From positions 620,001 to 684,000 of the forward strand of contig JACKAW010000001.1 of assembly GCA_020634885.1 (NCBI GenBank): a DNA stretch of 64,000 nucleotides, given 5' to 3'. Below, one piece after another: positions 26,830-36,293 of this stretch. A program made the translations under genes and the position numbers. This stretch comes from Anaerolineales bacterium. Lineage in GTDB: Bacteria; Chloroflexota; Anaerolineae; Anaerolineales; Villigracilaceae. The notes under the pieces were generated by a model. That model was not told where the DNA came from. It searched no databases and saw only the letters and a list, made by a program, of their open reading frames with translations. How positions within the stretch are numbered: position 1 is the first letter of the stretch; each line of letters opens with the position of its first letter.

Positions 26830-27320
26830 TATTCGTGACCTTTTTCCAACAATTCCAATACGAGGTTTTCAGGAACCTGCACAGCAACCAACTCACCTTT
26901 GACGGTAATCACACCGTTCACCTGAATCCACTCTTCCACAACGACCTTACGTCCCTTAATCTCTTTTACCTTCCCGCGAACTTCGAGGATGGGTCCCATG
27001 GGGGTTGGTTTCAAATAGTCCACATGCAGAGAAGCGGTGAGGTAACGCAGGGGTGGCTGCGTATCCATTTCGCGGTTTTCGGCGCGGTAGCCTGCCGCAG
27101 CAGCCGTCCCTGTACCGTGACAATCGATCAACGAGGCGAGCAGTCCGCCGTACACATACCCTGGAATGGATGTGTGGTACGGTTCTGGCTGAAAATGCGC
27201 AACCGATTCTTCCCCGTCCCAATAACTTTTGATCTGGTGTCCCAGTTCATTTACCCTTCCGCACCCATAACAATGCGCCAGATATTCAGGGTAATAATCT
27301 TGAAAAGCAAGTTTTGTCAT
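26829..27320 (-). CDS. PaaI-like hotdog thioesterase
   Basis: 163 residues from the ATG at 27,320 with GAAGGG about 8 nt upstream. The long reading to 27,707 is rejected because its N-terminal part has no family features and lies across the next gene. The hotdog motif appears as GYVYGGLLASLIDCHGTGTA near residues 55-75. The N-terminal CYGCG pair near residue 16-20 is common in a PaaI subgroup. Expected role: hydrolysis of acyl-CoA thioesters. It is coupled to the lipoprotein gene downstream. Confidence 0.85.
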   Translation of the reverse strand: MTKLAFQDYYPEYLAHCYGCGRVNELGHQIKSYWDGEESVAHFQPEPYHTSIPGYVYGGLLASLIDCHGTGTAAAAGYRAENREMDTQPPLRYLTASLHVDYLKPTPMGPILEVRGKVKEIKGRKVVVEEWIQVNGVITVKGELVAVQVPENLVLELLEKGHE

Positions 27321-27354
27321 ACAAAAATCCCTTCTATTTTTATTCACCACTGCC

Positions 27355-28185
27355 TTACGGTGCCGGCGTGGGTGTTTCCGTATCGAAAAATTCAGGAGTG
27401 CTTGTTGCCGTCGCTGTTTGCAAAGCCTCCAACAAAGTAAAGCGACCAACGACCTTCCACTCGGTACCCATGAAAATTTGAACTTCGTAATTTCCCGGCT
27501 GCCAACCTTCCAATGGGTCTGTGCAGGAGGTATACCCGCCAATGCCGCCGGTTCCCCATTCGTCACGCCAGGGTTCGGTTTCGTAACAAACCAATTCACG
27601 ATTGCGATACCAGAGCGCCGTCCACTGCACGCCGGGGATGGTGTTGTTGTAATCAAAACCGGCATACATGGTGGTAATGGGAAGTTCAAATACAGTGCGC
27701 GGATCAACAGGATTCACGCCATCAAACTCAGTAGAAAACTGGAGAGCGGTAAAAATGGATTCCGGGTTTGGGGTGGGTAAAGCAGAAAAAAGCGCCTCGA
27801 TCGCCACTGGCAGGAAGGGAGTAGGCGTAAGGGTGGGCGTATCAGAAACGAGTGGCGTAATCGTCAACGTGGGGGTAAGGGTAAGGGTCGGCGTCAATGT
27901 GATGGTTGGCGTGAGCGTAATGGTTGGGGTAAGAGATGGCGTTGGTGACGGCGGAAAAACACGGTAGATGGTTTGAGCCCCCCCGGAAGGTAGCCAAAAA
28001 GCAAGCCCGATCAAAAACAAGGCAAAGCCAACCAATTGCCAGGCGGCACTGTTATAACGGCGGCGTAAACTGTAAAAAGAAATCTTCCGCGCAGATTGCA
28101 TATTGCGGATCGCGCTGCGGAAAGCAAGAAATGCCCCCACAACTGAAAAAAAGGCAAGAACAAAGACACCGGTGCGAATATCCAT
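27355..28185 (-). CDS. Membrane-anchored protein with Thr-Pro repeat linker
   Basis: 276 residues. Two hydrophobic segments near 8-25 and 48-66 flank a basic cytoplasmic loop. A low-complexity linker of TPT/LTP/ITP units runs from about 75 to 125, and a C-terminal domain (about 130-255) ends in a second short Thr/Pro tail. That domain has paired Cys (LVCYETEPW, YTSCTDPL) and a GNYEVQIFMG strand, suggesting an extracytoplasmic beta-sandwich. Thr-Pro linkers are frequent in surface proteins of Anaerolineae. Function unknown. Confidence 0.75.
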   Translation of the reverse strand: MDIRTGVFVLAFFSVVGAFLAFRSAIRNMQSARKISFYSLRRRYNSAAWQLVGFALFLIGLAFWLPSGGAQTIYRVFPPSPTPSLTPTITLTPTITLTPTLTLTPTLTITPLVSDTPTLTPTPFLPVAIEALFSALPTPNPESIFTALQFSTEFDGVNPVDPRTVFELPITTMYAGFDYNNTIPGVQWTALWYRNRELVCYETEPWRDEWGTGGIGGYTSCTDPLEGWQPGNYEVQIFMGTEWKVVGRFTLLEALQTATATSTPEFFDTETPTPAP

Positions 28186-28268
28186 ACTGAAATTATACTC
28201 ACTGAAAACGTCCTACACATAAGTAAAAAAACATCACAATTTTGAAGATGTGTGTTAAAACAAGCAGT

Positions 28269-29069
28269 ATGACAAACGAACTCGTTCTCCTCAAACTAGG
28301 CGGATCGCTCATCACCGACAAAGACAAAGCCTACACCGCAAGATTGGATAAATTAAAAGAACTGGCACAGGAAATAAAAACGGCTCTGGACTTAAACCCA
28401 GGCTTGAAACTGATTCTCGGGCATGGTTCTGGCTCCTTTGGTCATGTTGCCGCGAAGAAGCACGGAACTCGTGACGGCGTGCAAACCAAAGACCAGTGGC
28501 TGGGATTCGCAGAAGTCCGCTTGCAGGCGGCAGAATTGAATCGCCATGTAGTGACGGCGCTCTTTGAGGCGGGCATCCCTGCCCTGCCATTCCCGCCGTC
28601 GGCTTCGATGGTTTCTGATCATCGCAAGGTGACCTTCCATAACGTGGAAACGATTCGTCGTGCGCTCGACGCTGGTCTGTTGCCTGTCGTTCAAGGCGAT
28701 GTGGCGTTTGATGAAGCCCTGGGCGGCACGATCCTTTCGACCGAGGATGTTTTCACCTTTCTTATTGAACAGTTCCCCACAAAACGGATTTTGCTGGCAG
28801 GGCTGGAAGCCGGAGTATGGGAAGATTTTCCGGCGAGGACAAGGCTTGTGAAACAGATTCAAGCTGCTGACTATGAAGCGAAGCGGGGCAGCATCCAAGG
28901 TTCGGCGAGTACCGATGTTACGGGGGGGATGAAAGCCAAGGTGGAGGAAATGCTTGCCCTCATCCAAAAAAACGAAGGGTTGACTGCACAAATTTTTGCC
29001 GCAGAACAGGTTGGGCTGCTCACTCGTGCCCTTCAAGGCGAAAATGTTGGCACTCTTCTATCTGCATAA
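28269..29069 (+). CDS. Isopentenyl phosphate kinase
   Basis: 266 residues from the ATG at 28,269 (MTNELVLLKLGGSLITDK); an upstream ATG at 28,242 would add nine unlikely residues. The amino-acid-kinase fold carries the isopentenyl phosphate kinase signature GHGSGSFGH near residue 57, with the conserved His that reads the phosphate. A later GDVAFDEALGGTILSTEDVF near 147 is typical. The enzyme makes isopentenyl diphosphate from isopentenyl phosphate in the alternative mevalonate route known from archaea and some Chloroflexota. No other isoprenoid gene is in the window. Confidence 0.85.
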   Translation: MTNELVLLKLGGSLITDKDKAYTARLDKLKELAQEIKTALDLNPGLKLILGHGSGSFGHVAAKKHGTRDGVQTKDQWLGFAEVRLQAAELNRHVVTALFEAGIPALPFPPSASMVSDHRKVTFHNVETIRRALDAGLLPVVQGDVAFDEALGGTILSTEDVFTFLIEQFPTKRILLAGLEAGVWEDFPARTRLVKQIQAADYEAKRGSIQGSASTDVTGGMKAKVEEMLALIQKNEGLTAQIFAAEQVGLLTRALQGENVGTLLSA

Positions 29070-29099
29070 GTGACAAATTACTCTTGCAATTTTACAAAT

Positions 29100-29128
29100 T
29101 TGTCTGATAATTAATAATTAGATTATAT
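29100..29128 (+). promoter_or_regulatory. Candidate promoter of the formate-THF ligase gene
   Basis: TTGTCT (29,100-29,105), a 17-bp spacer and TTATAT (29,123-29,128), about 20 nt upstream of the ATG. The -35 lies within ATTTGTCTGATAATT, which resembles the purine-operon palindrome but lacks its second half-site. I read it as a promoter and not as an operator. Confidence 0.45.
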
Positions 29129-29147
29129 ATAATTTCAAGGAGAAGCT

Positions 29148-31148
29148 ATGGCAACCAAAAGCAAGTCCGCTAAAAAAGGCGCAAAAGCCGCCCCCAAAAA
29201 AGTTGTGAAGAAACTCGTAAAAAAGGCTGCTCCAAAAGCCGCCAATGCTTTCCAACCGACCAAGATCAAATTATTGCGACCTGTTCCTTCAGACATTGAT
29301 ATTGCGCAAGCGGGAAAACTTAAACCGATCACCAAAATCGCCGCCGAACTCGGCGTCCGCGAAAATGAATTGGAATTGTTCGGACCTTACAAAGCCAAGA
29401 TCAAATTGGAAATTTTGGAACGCCTCAAGAGCAAACCAAACGGCATTTATGTAGATGTGACCGCCATTACCCCCACCCCGCTTGGTGAAGGCAAAACCAC
29501 CACCACCGTGGGTCTTTCGCAGGCACTCGGCTCACACCTCGGCAAAAAAGTGATCACTGCCATTCGCCAACCTTCGATGGGACCGACCTTCGGCATCAAA
29601 GGCGGCGCGGCGGGCGGCGGTTATTCGCAGATCATTCCGATGGAAGATTTCAACCTCCATCTCACTGGTGATATTCACGCCATCACAGCTTCTCACAACC
29701 TTGTTGCGGCTGCACTCGATACGCGCGTGATGCACGAAAAAGAGCAGGACGATGAGAAACTCTTCAACGCGCTCTGCCCCGCCAACAAAAAAGGCGAACG
29801 CAAATTCTCACCCACCATGCTGCGCCGCTTGAAGAAACTTGGCATCAACAAAAAAAATCCCAACGACTTGACTCCTGAAGAACGCACCCGCTTTGCCCGC
29901 CTCGACATTGACGAAAAGACTATCACATGGCGCCGTGTAGTGGATATCAATGATCGTATGCTGCGAGAAGTGGAAGTTGGACGCGGCAAGGACGAAACCG
30001 GTCATGCTCACATGTCTGGTTACGATATCACCGTCGCTTCGGAGATCATGGCGGTTTTGGCTCTCACTACAGGGCTCGAGGATATGCGCGAACGCTTTGG
30101 CAAGATGGTGGTCGCCACCAACAAGCAAGGCGAAGCCGTCACCGTGGAAGACCTCGGTGTGGCTGGCGCAGTGACCGTGCTCATGAAAGATGCCATCAAG
30201 CCCAACCTGATGCAAACCCTCGAAGGCACCCCTGCCACGGTTCATGCTGGTCCTTTTGCCAACATCGCCCATGGGCAATCTTCCATCATCGCAGACATGA
30301 TCGCGCTTAAACTGGTCGGCAAAGATGGTTTCGTGGTCACCGAGTCGGGCTTCGGTGCAGACATTGGTATGGAAAAATTCTTCAACATCAAATGCCGCTA
30401 CTCCGGTTTGATTCCGCAGGTGGTGGTCATGGTTGCCACTGTCCGAGCGCTCAAGATGCATGGCGGCGGTCCCAAGGTCGTGGCAGGTAAACCGCTTGCA
30501 CCCGAGTATGTGGAAGAAAACCTCGAACTGCTCAAAGCCGGTCTTCCCAATCTTGAAAGGCATATTCAGAACGCCCTCAAATTTGGCGTGAACGTGGTTG
30601 TAGCTGTCAACTCCTTCGCCAACGACACCCCCGCCGAAGTAGAAATGGTACGCGATGCCGCCTTAAAAATGGGCGCCATGGACGCTGTCGTTTCGACTCA
30701 CTGGGCAGATGGCGGCAAAGGCGCCAAGGCATTAGCCGAAGCCGTTGTAAAAGCCGCAAAGAAACCAAGCAAATTTGAATTCCTCTATTCGTTGGATGAA
30801 AGCATCAAAACTAAAATCGAAACCATCGCACGCGAAATCTACCGCGCCGACGGCGTAGATTACACCCCCGAAGCAGAAGAACAGATCGAACGATATACCC
30901 GTCTCGGGTTCGATAAATTGCCAATGTGCATGGCAAAGACCCACCTCTCCTTCAGCACCGATGCCACCCAAAAGGGCGCACCCACCGGCTTCCGCATTAC
31001 CGTACGCGAAGTCCGCGCGAGTGTGGGCGCAGGCTTCCTGTACCCCATCCTTGGCAACATGCGCACCATGCCCGGTCTACCCACACGCCCATCGTTCTAC
31101 GATGTAGACCTAGACCTGGAAACCGGCAAAGTGCTTGGCTTGTTCTAA
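29148..31148 (+). CDS. fhs: Formate-tetrahydrofolate ligase, long eukaryote-like form
   Basis: 666 residues against about 556 for the usual bacterial enzyme. It activates formate to 10-formyl-THF with ATP. Core motifs: TPTPLGEGKTTTTVGL (ATP loop) near residue 108, RQPSMGPTFGIKGGAAGGGYSQ near 140, EGTPATVHAGPFANIAHG near 358, and a terminal PGLPTRPSFYDVDLD. Two extras are seen. First, residues 1-35 form a Lys/Ala-rich tail (KKVVKKLVKKAAPK). Second, an insert near 205-250 (RRLKKLGINKKNP... then LTPEERTRFARLDID) is typical of the synthetase domain of eukaryotic C1-THF synthase. A clear AAGGAGA precedes the ATG and a strong terminator follows, so it is a single-gene unit. Confidence 0.97.
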   Translation: MATKSKSAKKGAKAAPKKVVKKLVKKAAPKAANAFQPTKIKLLRPVPSDIDIAQAGKLKPITKIAAELGVRENELELFGPYKAKIKLEILERLKSKPNGIYVDVTAITPTPLGEGKTTTTVGLSQALGSHLGKKVITAIRQPSMGPTFGIKGGAAGGGYSQIIPMEDFNLHLTGDIHAITASHNLVAAALDTRVMHEKEQDDEKLFNALCPANKKGERKFSPTMLRRLKKLGINKKNPNDLTPEERTRFARLDIDEKTITWRRVVDINDRMLREVEVGRGKDETGHAHMSGYDITVASEIMAVLALTTGLEDMRERFGKMVVATNKQGEAVTVEDLGVAGAVTVLMKDAIKPNLMQTLEGTPATVHAGPFANIAHGQSSIIADMIALKLVGKDGFVVTESGFGADIGMEKFFNIKCRYSGLIPQVVVMVATVRALKMHGGGPKVVAGKPLAPEYVEENLELLKAGLPNLERHIQNALKFGVNVVVAVNSFANDTPAEVEMVRDAALKMGAMDAVVSTHWADGGKGAKALAEAVVKAAKKPSKFEFLYSLDESIKTKIETIAREIYRADGVDYTPEAEEQIERYTRLGFDKLPMCMAKTHLSFSTDATQKGAPTGFRITVREVRASVGAGFLYPILGNMRTMPGLPTRPSFYDVDLDLETGKVLGLF

Positions 31149-31158
31149 AACCTAATTC

Positions 31159-31206
31159 AAAACAAAAGCAGGATGTCGAAAAAATACATCCTGCTTTTGT
31201 TTTTTA
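31159..31206 (+). terminator. Rho-independent terminator after fhs
   Basis: Arms 31,159-31,176 and 31,186-31,203 are perfect 18-bp complements around a 9-nt loop, followed by more T residues. The A-rich outer part makes it work mainly for the plus strand. Confidence 0.93.
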
Positions 31207-31259
31207 TCAGTACTGTTAGGCTATCCCAATTCAAAATTTCATTGACTATAATACGTCTC

Positions 31260-32633
31260 ATGACATACGCCTCCTTGACATTATCTGAGCAGAGAGAATT
31301 GATCAAAAGCGGACAAGTTCACGCTTCAGACCTAGCCGAAGCCTGCTACCGTCAAATTGAGCGCCTCAACCCGACGCTTAATGCCTTCATCACCGTCATT
31401 CCGCCGGAAGAGAACAAACTTGAAACAAAGGCTCACCTACCCCTTTACGGAATTCCCGCAGCTATCAAAGACTTATACAACACCAAAGGGGTTCGCAGCA
31501 CAAGCGGTTCAAAATTCTTTTCAGAATATATCCCAAGCGAAGACGCCCATGTGGTTGATAAGATCAAAAAAGCCGGTGGATGTATCATCGGCAAAACCAA
31601 CACTCACGAAATTGCGTTAGGCGTAACCAACAACAACCCGCACTACGGGGCATGTCTAAATCCGTGGAACTTAACCCGCACCCCGGGCGGCTCATCTGGC
31701 GGAAGCGCCGTGGCTGTCGCTACAGGGATGGCACCTGTTGCACTCGGCACAGATACCGGCGGCTCCATACGCATCCCCGCATCATTGTGCGGCGTAGTTG
31801 GTCTCAAACCCACCTATGGACGCGTCAGCCTGAACGGCATCATGCCTCTTTCGTGGAATTTGGATCACGCAGGTCCCCTCACCAAACGGGTGGAAGATGC
31901 CGCCTTGATCCTGCAAGTGATCAGCGGCTACGACCCCAAAGACCCCGCCTCCGTAAAGACCCTGCCGGGCGATTTCCAAAGTCACATGTACGATAGTATC
32001 CGCGACCGAAAAGTAGCGCTTGCCATCGGCGATTTTATTGAAGAAGTCACCGACCCCGAAATATTGATAGCCGTACGTGAATCGGCAAACGTTCTAAGAT
32101 CGTTAGGAGCTGAAATCCATGAACTCAACGTTGATTTTCTACGTGAAGCCGCCCTCGCCAATAGTCTCATGACCCAGGCAGACGGTGCAGCTTTCCACCG
32201 TGAGCGCATGAAAGAACACCCCGATTGGTTCGGGGCAGATGTCCGTCAGCGATTGGAAACGGGGGCAGGGTTTACATCCAGCGAGTACATACTCGCCCGC
32301 CGCACTCAGGCAGAAACCCGCAGAAAGTGCGACATTTTATTTGAAGAATACGATGCACTTATTCTGCCCACCACCCCCATCTCTGCGCCAGTGCTTGAAG
32401 GCGAAGACGCCGTCGAACGAGCCCGTATGCTTACCCGGCTCACCGCCCCCTTTAACTTAACAGGTCTGCCTGCCCTATCCATTCCCTGTGGGTTCACATC
32501 CGAAAAACTTCCAATTGGGCTGCAGATCGTTTCAAGAGCCTGGAATGAATCAGGGGTGCTGCGCATTGGGTATGCCTATCAAGAAGCTACGAATTGGCAC
32601 AAAGAAACACCCCCGATCGTAAAAGCAGCATAA
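31260..32633 (+). CDS. Amidase-signature hydrolase (GatA-like)
   Basis: 457 residues from the ATG at 31,260; the longer frame to 31,173 passes through the fhs terminator and is rejected. The amidase Ser-cisSer-Lys triad is visible: Lys in AAIKDLYNTKG near residue 76, and the Gly/Ser stretch PGGSSGGSAVAVATG near 148 followed by TDTGGSIRIPAS near 175. No gatB or gatC is adjacent, so it is more likely a stand-alone amidase than the Glu-tRNA amidotransferase subunit. No Shine-Dalgarno is seen. A TATAAT ends 7 nt before the ATG, so a leaderless transcript is possible. Confidence 0.9.
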   Translation: MTYASLTLSEQRELIKSGQVHASDLAEACYRQIERLNPTLNAFITVIPPEENKLETKAHLPLYGIPAAIKDLYNTKGVRSTSGSKFFSEYIPSEDAHVVDKIKKAGGCIIGKTNTHEIALGVTNNNPHYGACLNPWNLTRTPGGSSGGSAVAVATGMAPVALGTDTGGSIRIPASLCGVVGLKPTYGRVSLNGIMPLSWNLDHAGPLTKRVEDAALILQVISGYDPKDPASVKTLPGDFQSHMYDSIRDRKVALAIGDFIEEVTDPEILIAVRESANVLRSLGAEIHELNVDFLREAALANSLMTQADGAAFHRERMKEHPDWFGADVRQRLETGAGFTSSEYILARRTQAETRRKCDILFEEYDALILPTTPISAPVLEGEDAVERARMLTRLTAPFNLTGLPALSIPCGFTSEKLPIGLQIVSRAWNESGVLRIGYAYQEATNWHKETPPIVKAA

Positions 32634-32660
32634 ATCTCAAACCCCTGTTATCATGCAAGT

Positions 32661-34199
32661 ATGACAGCAAATAAAAAATGGATCCTCCTATGGGCGGCAA
32701 TACGGCTGCCTGTGTTGGCTATTACAGCATACATATTTAGATATTCTCTAATAAGTTGGATCGAGAATACGTTCAGTTTCTTTGGAAGTATGCTTTTTTT
32801 GGTGTTCACAGTCAGCACCCTTCCCGCAAGGTTAGCTGTACTATTTATAGCAGCAACCGGATTTTCAGTTTTTTATCTAATACTGGAAAAGATTTCAGTC
32901 TCACCATTCGTAAAATACTTTATATTTCTAATCGGAATATTCGCGGGAGTTTACTTTTCTTTTACCTATCTCTTTCTTGTACCCAGCGCCATATCAAAAG
33001 CAGCTTTAATCACCGTTCTTTTTGCGCTTAATGCAATGCCCTATGAGCAGGTATCCAAATCTCTGAAAGCTCAAAAATGGACAAACCCTTTCTTTCTTGC
33101 CAGTATCGGCATTGCTGAGGCGCTTTTCCCACAAACATATATTCTCTGGTTAATAAATATCATAGGTGCAAAAAGCGTAATTCAAAAATGGGCATGGACA
33201 AGCGGTATTGTAACTGCCACCTCTATTTGGATCATGCTCTTTGTACCTTACGACAATCAGAGAATTCTGACGTTGACAGAACATTTATATGCTAACCCTT
33301 CCGTTGAAAAATTCTCAACAAGCGCTTTTAACTGGATCGAACTTAACCCAGCACATCAAACCCTCTACGCCGTTGGGCGAGGCACAAACTTTCTTCTGTC
33401 GTTCGACACAGCGAATTTAAATATCCCTCCAGAACGATCCCATGAAGATATAGGCAAAACACAGAGCTTTGGATTCAATCCAAAACGACAGGAACTTTAT
33501 GTATACAAAGGTGCAACCCATGAGCTTCTTTACATGGACGCCTTGACAAAAAACATACTTAATAGAATTCCCGTACCAAACCTTTCACCCGGTGATGTAT
33601 GGGTACGATGGATTCCGCTCAACGATACAATTATCTTATCCTCAGAAGCCGACTCAGAGACGGGGATCCCGTTGTATGTTTTCGAACGGGATACGGGAGA
33701 GATCGTTGCAAGCATGGATTTCCCCGTCATTCCAACAGCCTATCTACTTGCCCACCCTAAAAAGCCGCTGTTATATTTCAACTCATTCAAAGACCCATAT
33801 TTTGCTGTTTGGGATATGGAAACTCAACAACTTATTGAAGAAGTTCAGATCACGCCTCGCACAGACCGTATGGTATTTCTGGAACGAGAAAATGAAATTT
33901 GGATCGCTTCTCCAATGGAAGGGGCAATTTTGCGTTACGACGCATCTACGCTCAACGCGAAGGGCTTTATTAGAAGCAGCTTTGGTGTCCGAACATTGGC
34001 AGTGGACCCTGAAAGAAATCTTCTTATAACAGGCAATTTCTTGAATGGCAGGATAACCGTTCAAGACCTGAATACTGAAAAAAAGACAGCGAGTTATTAT
34101 CTCGCACCCTGGATCCGCACCATTGAATTGGATACAGTAAATGGGTACGCCTATATTTCAACCTTACAGGGGTTGTTCCAAGTCAAATATATAAAATAA
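32661..34199 (+). CDS. Membrane protein with C-terminal beta-propeller-like domain
   Basis: 512 residues. About six transmembrane helices fill residues 8-195. The C-terminal 300 residues repeat a four-strand pattern of the YVTN/WD type (for example LNPAHQTLYAVGRG, FNPKRQELYVYKG, VDPERNLLITGNF), consistent with a six- or seven-bladed propeller outside the membrane. It is AT-richer than its neighbours. I do not recognise the family; it may be a surface sensor or binding protein. Confidence 0.75.
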   Translation: MTANKKWILLWAAIRLPVLAITAYIFRYSLISWIENTFSFFGSMLFLVFTVSTLPARLAVLFIAATGFSVFYLILEKISVSPFVKYFIFLIGIFAGVYFSFTYLFLVPSAISKAALITVLFALNAMPYEQVSKSLKAQKWTNPFFLASIGIAEALFPQTYILWLINIIGAKSVIQKWAWTSGIVTATSIWIMLFVPYDNQRILTLTEHLYANPSVEKFSTSAFNWIELNPAHQTLYAVGRGTNFLLSFDTANLNIPPERSHEDIGKTQSFGFNPKRQELYVYKGATHELLYMDALTKNILNRIPVPNLSPGDVWVRWIPLNDTIILSSEADSETGIPLYVFERDTGEIVASMDFPVIPTAYLLAHPKKPLLYFNSFKDPYFAVWDMETQQLIEEVQITPRTDRMVFLERENEIWIASPMEGAILRYDASTLNAKGFIRSSFGVRTLAVDPERNLLITGNFLNGRITVQDLNTEKKTASYYLAPWIRTIELDTVNGYAYISTLQGLFQVKYIK

Positions 34200-34216
34200 G
34201 GGAATGAAAAGTAATC

Positions 34217-34561
34217 TTATCGCCCTGCGTATTTTTGAATAATTCGCAAATAGACTTGACGATCTTCTGGAATGATCTCAACCAATTCAAACCCTACCTG
34301 AAATAAGTTAGGTTGAAATTCATCCATCCGACACCATTTGCTCCTGGCAATAAAAACAATATAGGGCGTACTACCAAGGTCTGGCGTGATCTCGATTCGC
34401 ATATAAAAATCCAGCCCCGCCCGGATAGGATCCACGGTTTCGAGACGCAACCCAGTTTGGCTGATCTCCACGATGTGACCAATGATCTCCTGTGTATCAT
34501 CATTGAGGACACGCATATACATATTAACTTTTTTTCGCGGAACAGTTCTTTTCTCAGGCAC
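34217..34561 (-). CDS. PilZ-domain protein
   Basis: 114 residues, essentially one PilZ domain. The c-di-GMP-binding RxxxR appears as RTVPR at residues 5-9 and the second motif as EISQTGLRLE near residues 33-42, where the usual (D/N)xSxxG has Glu. Such proteins bind cyclic-di-GMP. A GGDEF protein is encoded at 60,920-62,347 in this window. It converges with the propeller gene with a 17-nt gap. Confidence 0.85.
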   Translation of the reverse strand: MPEKRTVPRKKVNMYMRVLNDDTQEIIGHIVEISQTGLRLETVDPIRAGLDFYMRIEITPDLGSTPYIVFIARSKWCRMDEFQPNLFQVGFELVEIIPEDRQVYLRIIQKYAGR

Positions 34562-34647
34562 GATTTCCTACTTTCAATACTGTGAACTTCCAATCATTAT
34601 ACTAAACGTATTTAATAACCCTCGCATCTTATCAAAAAGATATCGGT

Positions 34648-35685
34648 TTAAAATAGGGCGCGTAAAATCGGTACGCGATGCATTAAATAAACAATAAGCC
34701 AGCCGGATCCAAAAGTAATCAGAGCAAGTAATGGTGTCATAAACAACGCGTTCCATTGATACGAGTCAAACCCTAAAACCCATCGATTGCGGGTCAGCCA
34801 ATACAATATCAATGGGTGAATCAGATAAATGCCGAAAATATGTGGGGCGGAAATATGAGCAACATAAATAAGTGATTTCGATGCAGTTTGAAGTGCGCTT
34901 CTTAAAACGACAAATGACCCCAGTGACATAATAACAATATTTAAGCTGAGGTAATCACGCAAGATAAGTTCATTATCCACTGGGGGAATATCAAAATAAA
35001 AAACAGAAAAAGAAAAAACAAAGCCAATCAAAAAAAACAACCAAGACCAGACTAACATACGACGAGTAATTTCTGATTGTCCTAACAAATAGCCTATCAG
35101 AAAATAGCCCACATATCCATCCACAAAGCCCAGGTCAAACCCCTGTCTAATCAAAAAATATTCACCCATCAATAACATTACTGGCTTTACTAACAACCAC
35201 AAAGCAACAAAATACAATACTTCGGTTAATTTTGCATTCTTAATAAAAATACGCAATATAGGTGTAAATAAATACAACCCAAACAATGAATAAAAAAACC
35301 AAAGATGGTCGTAACGTGGTCCCCGCAGAATACGAATAATCACACCTGCAACTGACTGCAGTGTAAAGCCATGCTCCTGAAACGGGTTTTCCCTGAACAG
35401 ATCAAATATTATTGACCACACCAAAAACGGAATAAAAACTTTTAAAAAACGTTTATAAAAAAACGTCCAAAAATCTTCCTGATGAGAAAGTATTAGATAG
35501 CCACTTACCATAAAAAATATCGGAACAGCAATACGAGAGAGAGTGTAATAAAACGCCCCCCACACCCAAGGAATGTTGACCAAATCCACGGCATGAGCAA
35601 GAACGACTAGGAAAGCAGCTAAAAAACGTATTACATCAACCCAAGGAATAAAATTTGTTTTTCGAGAACTAATGGTATCAAGCAT
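34648..35685 (-). CDS. Acyltransferase-3 family membrane protein
   Basis: 345 residues with about ten transmembrane helices. The acyltransferase-3 signature is WVDVIRFLAAFLVVLAHAVD near residues 15-35, with the conserved Arg and His, followed by FFMVSGYLIL near 58. These proteins O-acylate surface sugars or lipids. It is strongly AT-biased relative to the trp and fhs genes, as are the neighbouring envelope genes. Confidence 0.88.
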   Translation of the reverse strand: MLDTISSRKTNFIPWVDVIRFLAAFLVVLAHAVDLVNIPWVWGAFYYTLSRIAVPIFFMVSGYLILSHQEDFWTFFYKRFLKVFIPFLVWSIIFDLFRENPFQEHGFTLQSVAGVIIRILRGPRYDHLWFFYSLFGLYLFTPILRIFIKNAKLTEVLYFVALWLLVKPVMLLMGEYFLIRQGFDLGFVDGYVGYFLIGYLLGQSEITRRMLVWSWLFFLIGFVFSFSVFYFDIPPVDNELILRDYLSLNIVIMSLGSFVVLRSALQTASKSLIYVAHISAPHIFGIYLIHPLILYWLTRNRWVLGFDSYQWNALFMTPLLALITFGSGWLIVYLMHRVPILRALF

Positions 35686-35748
35686 AAACTTCCTGTATTT
35701 TTGTATTAATTATAATCAATTCCCTATATCATGCTTTTAAAGTGAACA

Positions 35749-36099
35749 TCAGAATTTCGCCAGAGGGACATGAATCCAAAATCTAAAGCCAGCCAGTTCA
35801 ATAACCGCATCTTTGTCCAAAATCGGCACGAATGTAGAACAGGCAATAACGCCTTCAAACACTTTCTTCTCACAATCCATTTCGTATTTGGCACCTTCCC
35901 CGCTTAAAGATATCCAACCATTTAATTCAGAGGGTCTAAACTCGCCTGTGTAATAAAAATTTATTTCCACCAAACCACCAGAACTTTGTATATCAAGCAA
36001 ACTCAATGACCGCGTCCCTCCCATTGGTATTGCAGCCAGGACAACGAATACACCCACCAGGCACAAGCTTATGGCTATTTTGATCTGCAAGTTCTTCAT
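35749..36099 (-). CDS. Small exported or membrane-anchored protein
   Basis: 116 residues with an N-terminal hydrophobic segment (8-26) without a lipobox, and a short beta-rich mature domain containing two Cys (YEMDCEKKVFEGVIACSTF) that could form a disulfide. A weak SD precedes the ATG. Family not recognised. The 194 nt upstream contains the terminator of the PIG-L gene and nothing else. Confidence 0.65.
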   Translation of the reverse strand: MKNLQIKIAISLCLVGVFVVLAAIPMGGTRSLSLLDIQSSGGLVEINFYYTGEFRPSELNGWISLSGEGAKYEMDCEKKVFEGVIACSTFVPILDKDAVIELAGFRFWIHVPLAKF

Positions 36100-36245
36100 T
36101 GAAAGCTCCCTTCGTTGAAACGATATCCCTGCAAATCAAAGATACACTCTGTATTTTCAAATTTCAATCGGTAAAAATTACAAACACGCAAGGATGATTA
36201 ACAATATCGCAAACCAAACACCCGACGCTAAAACCACACAGTCTT

Positions 36246-36278
36246 AAAAAAACAAACCCACCTTACAGATGAGTTTGT
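36246..36278 (-). terminator. Rho-independent terminator after the PIG-L deacetylase gene
   Basis: On the minus strand ACAAACTCATC (36,278-36,268) pairs with GGTGGGTTTGT (36,262-36,252) as an 11-bp stem including two G-U pairs, with a TGTAA loop, and is followed by a run of T residues. It lies 15 nt after the stop codon. Confidence 0.85.
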
Positions 36279-36293
36279 CAACTTGTTTTTCAA

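Noticed and set aside
26829..27707. 292-residue version of the thioesterase
   Set aside because: The extra 129 N-terminal residues lie opposite or across the neighbouring gene frame, have no family features, and the internal ATG at 27,320 has its own ribosome site.
27840..27935. Tandem DNA repeat of GTAAGGGT/GGCGT-type units
   Set aside because: It is the coding sequence of a Thr-Pro linker; the periodicity follows from the protein repeat and is not a separate DNA element.
29096..29112. GntR operator upstream of fhs
   Set aside because: ATTTGTCTGATAATT resembles the purine operator on one side only; the second half-site is missing and the match coincides with a plausible -35 box.
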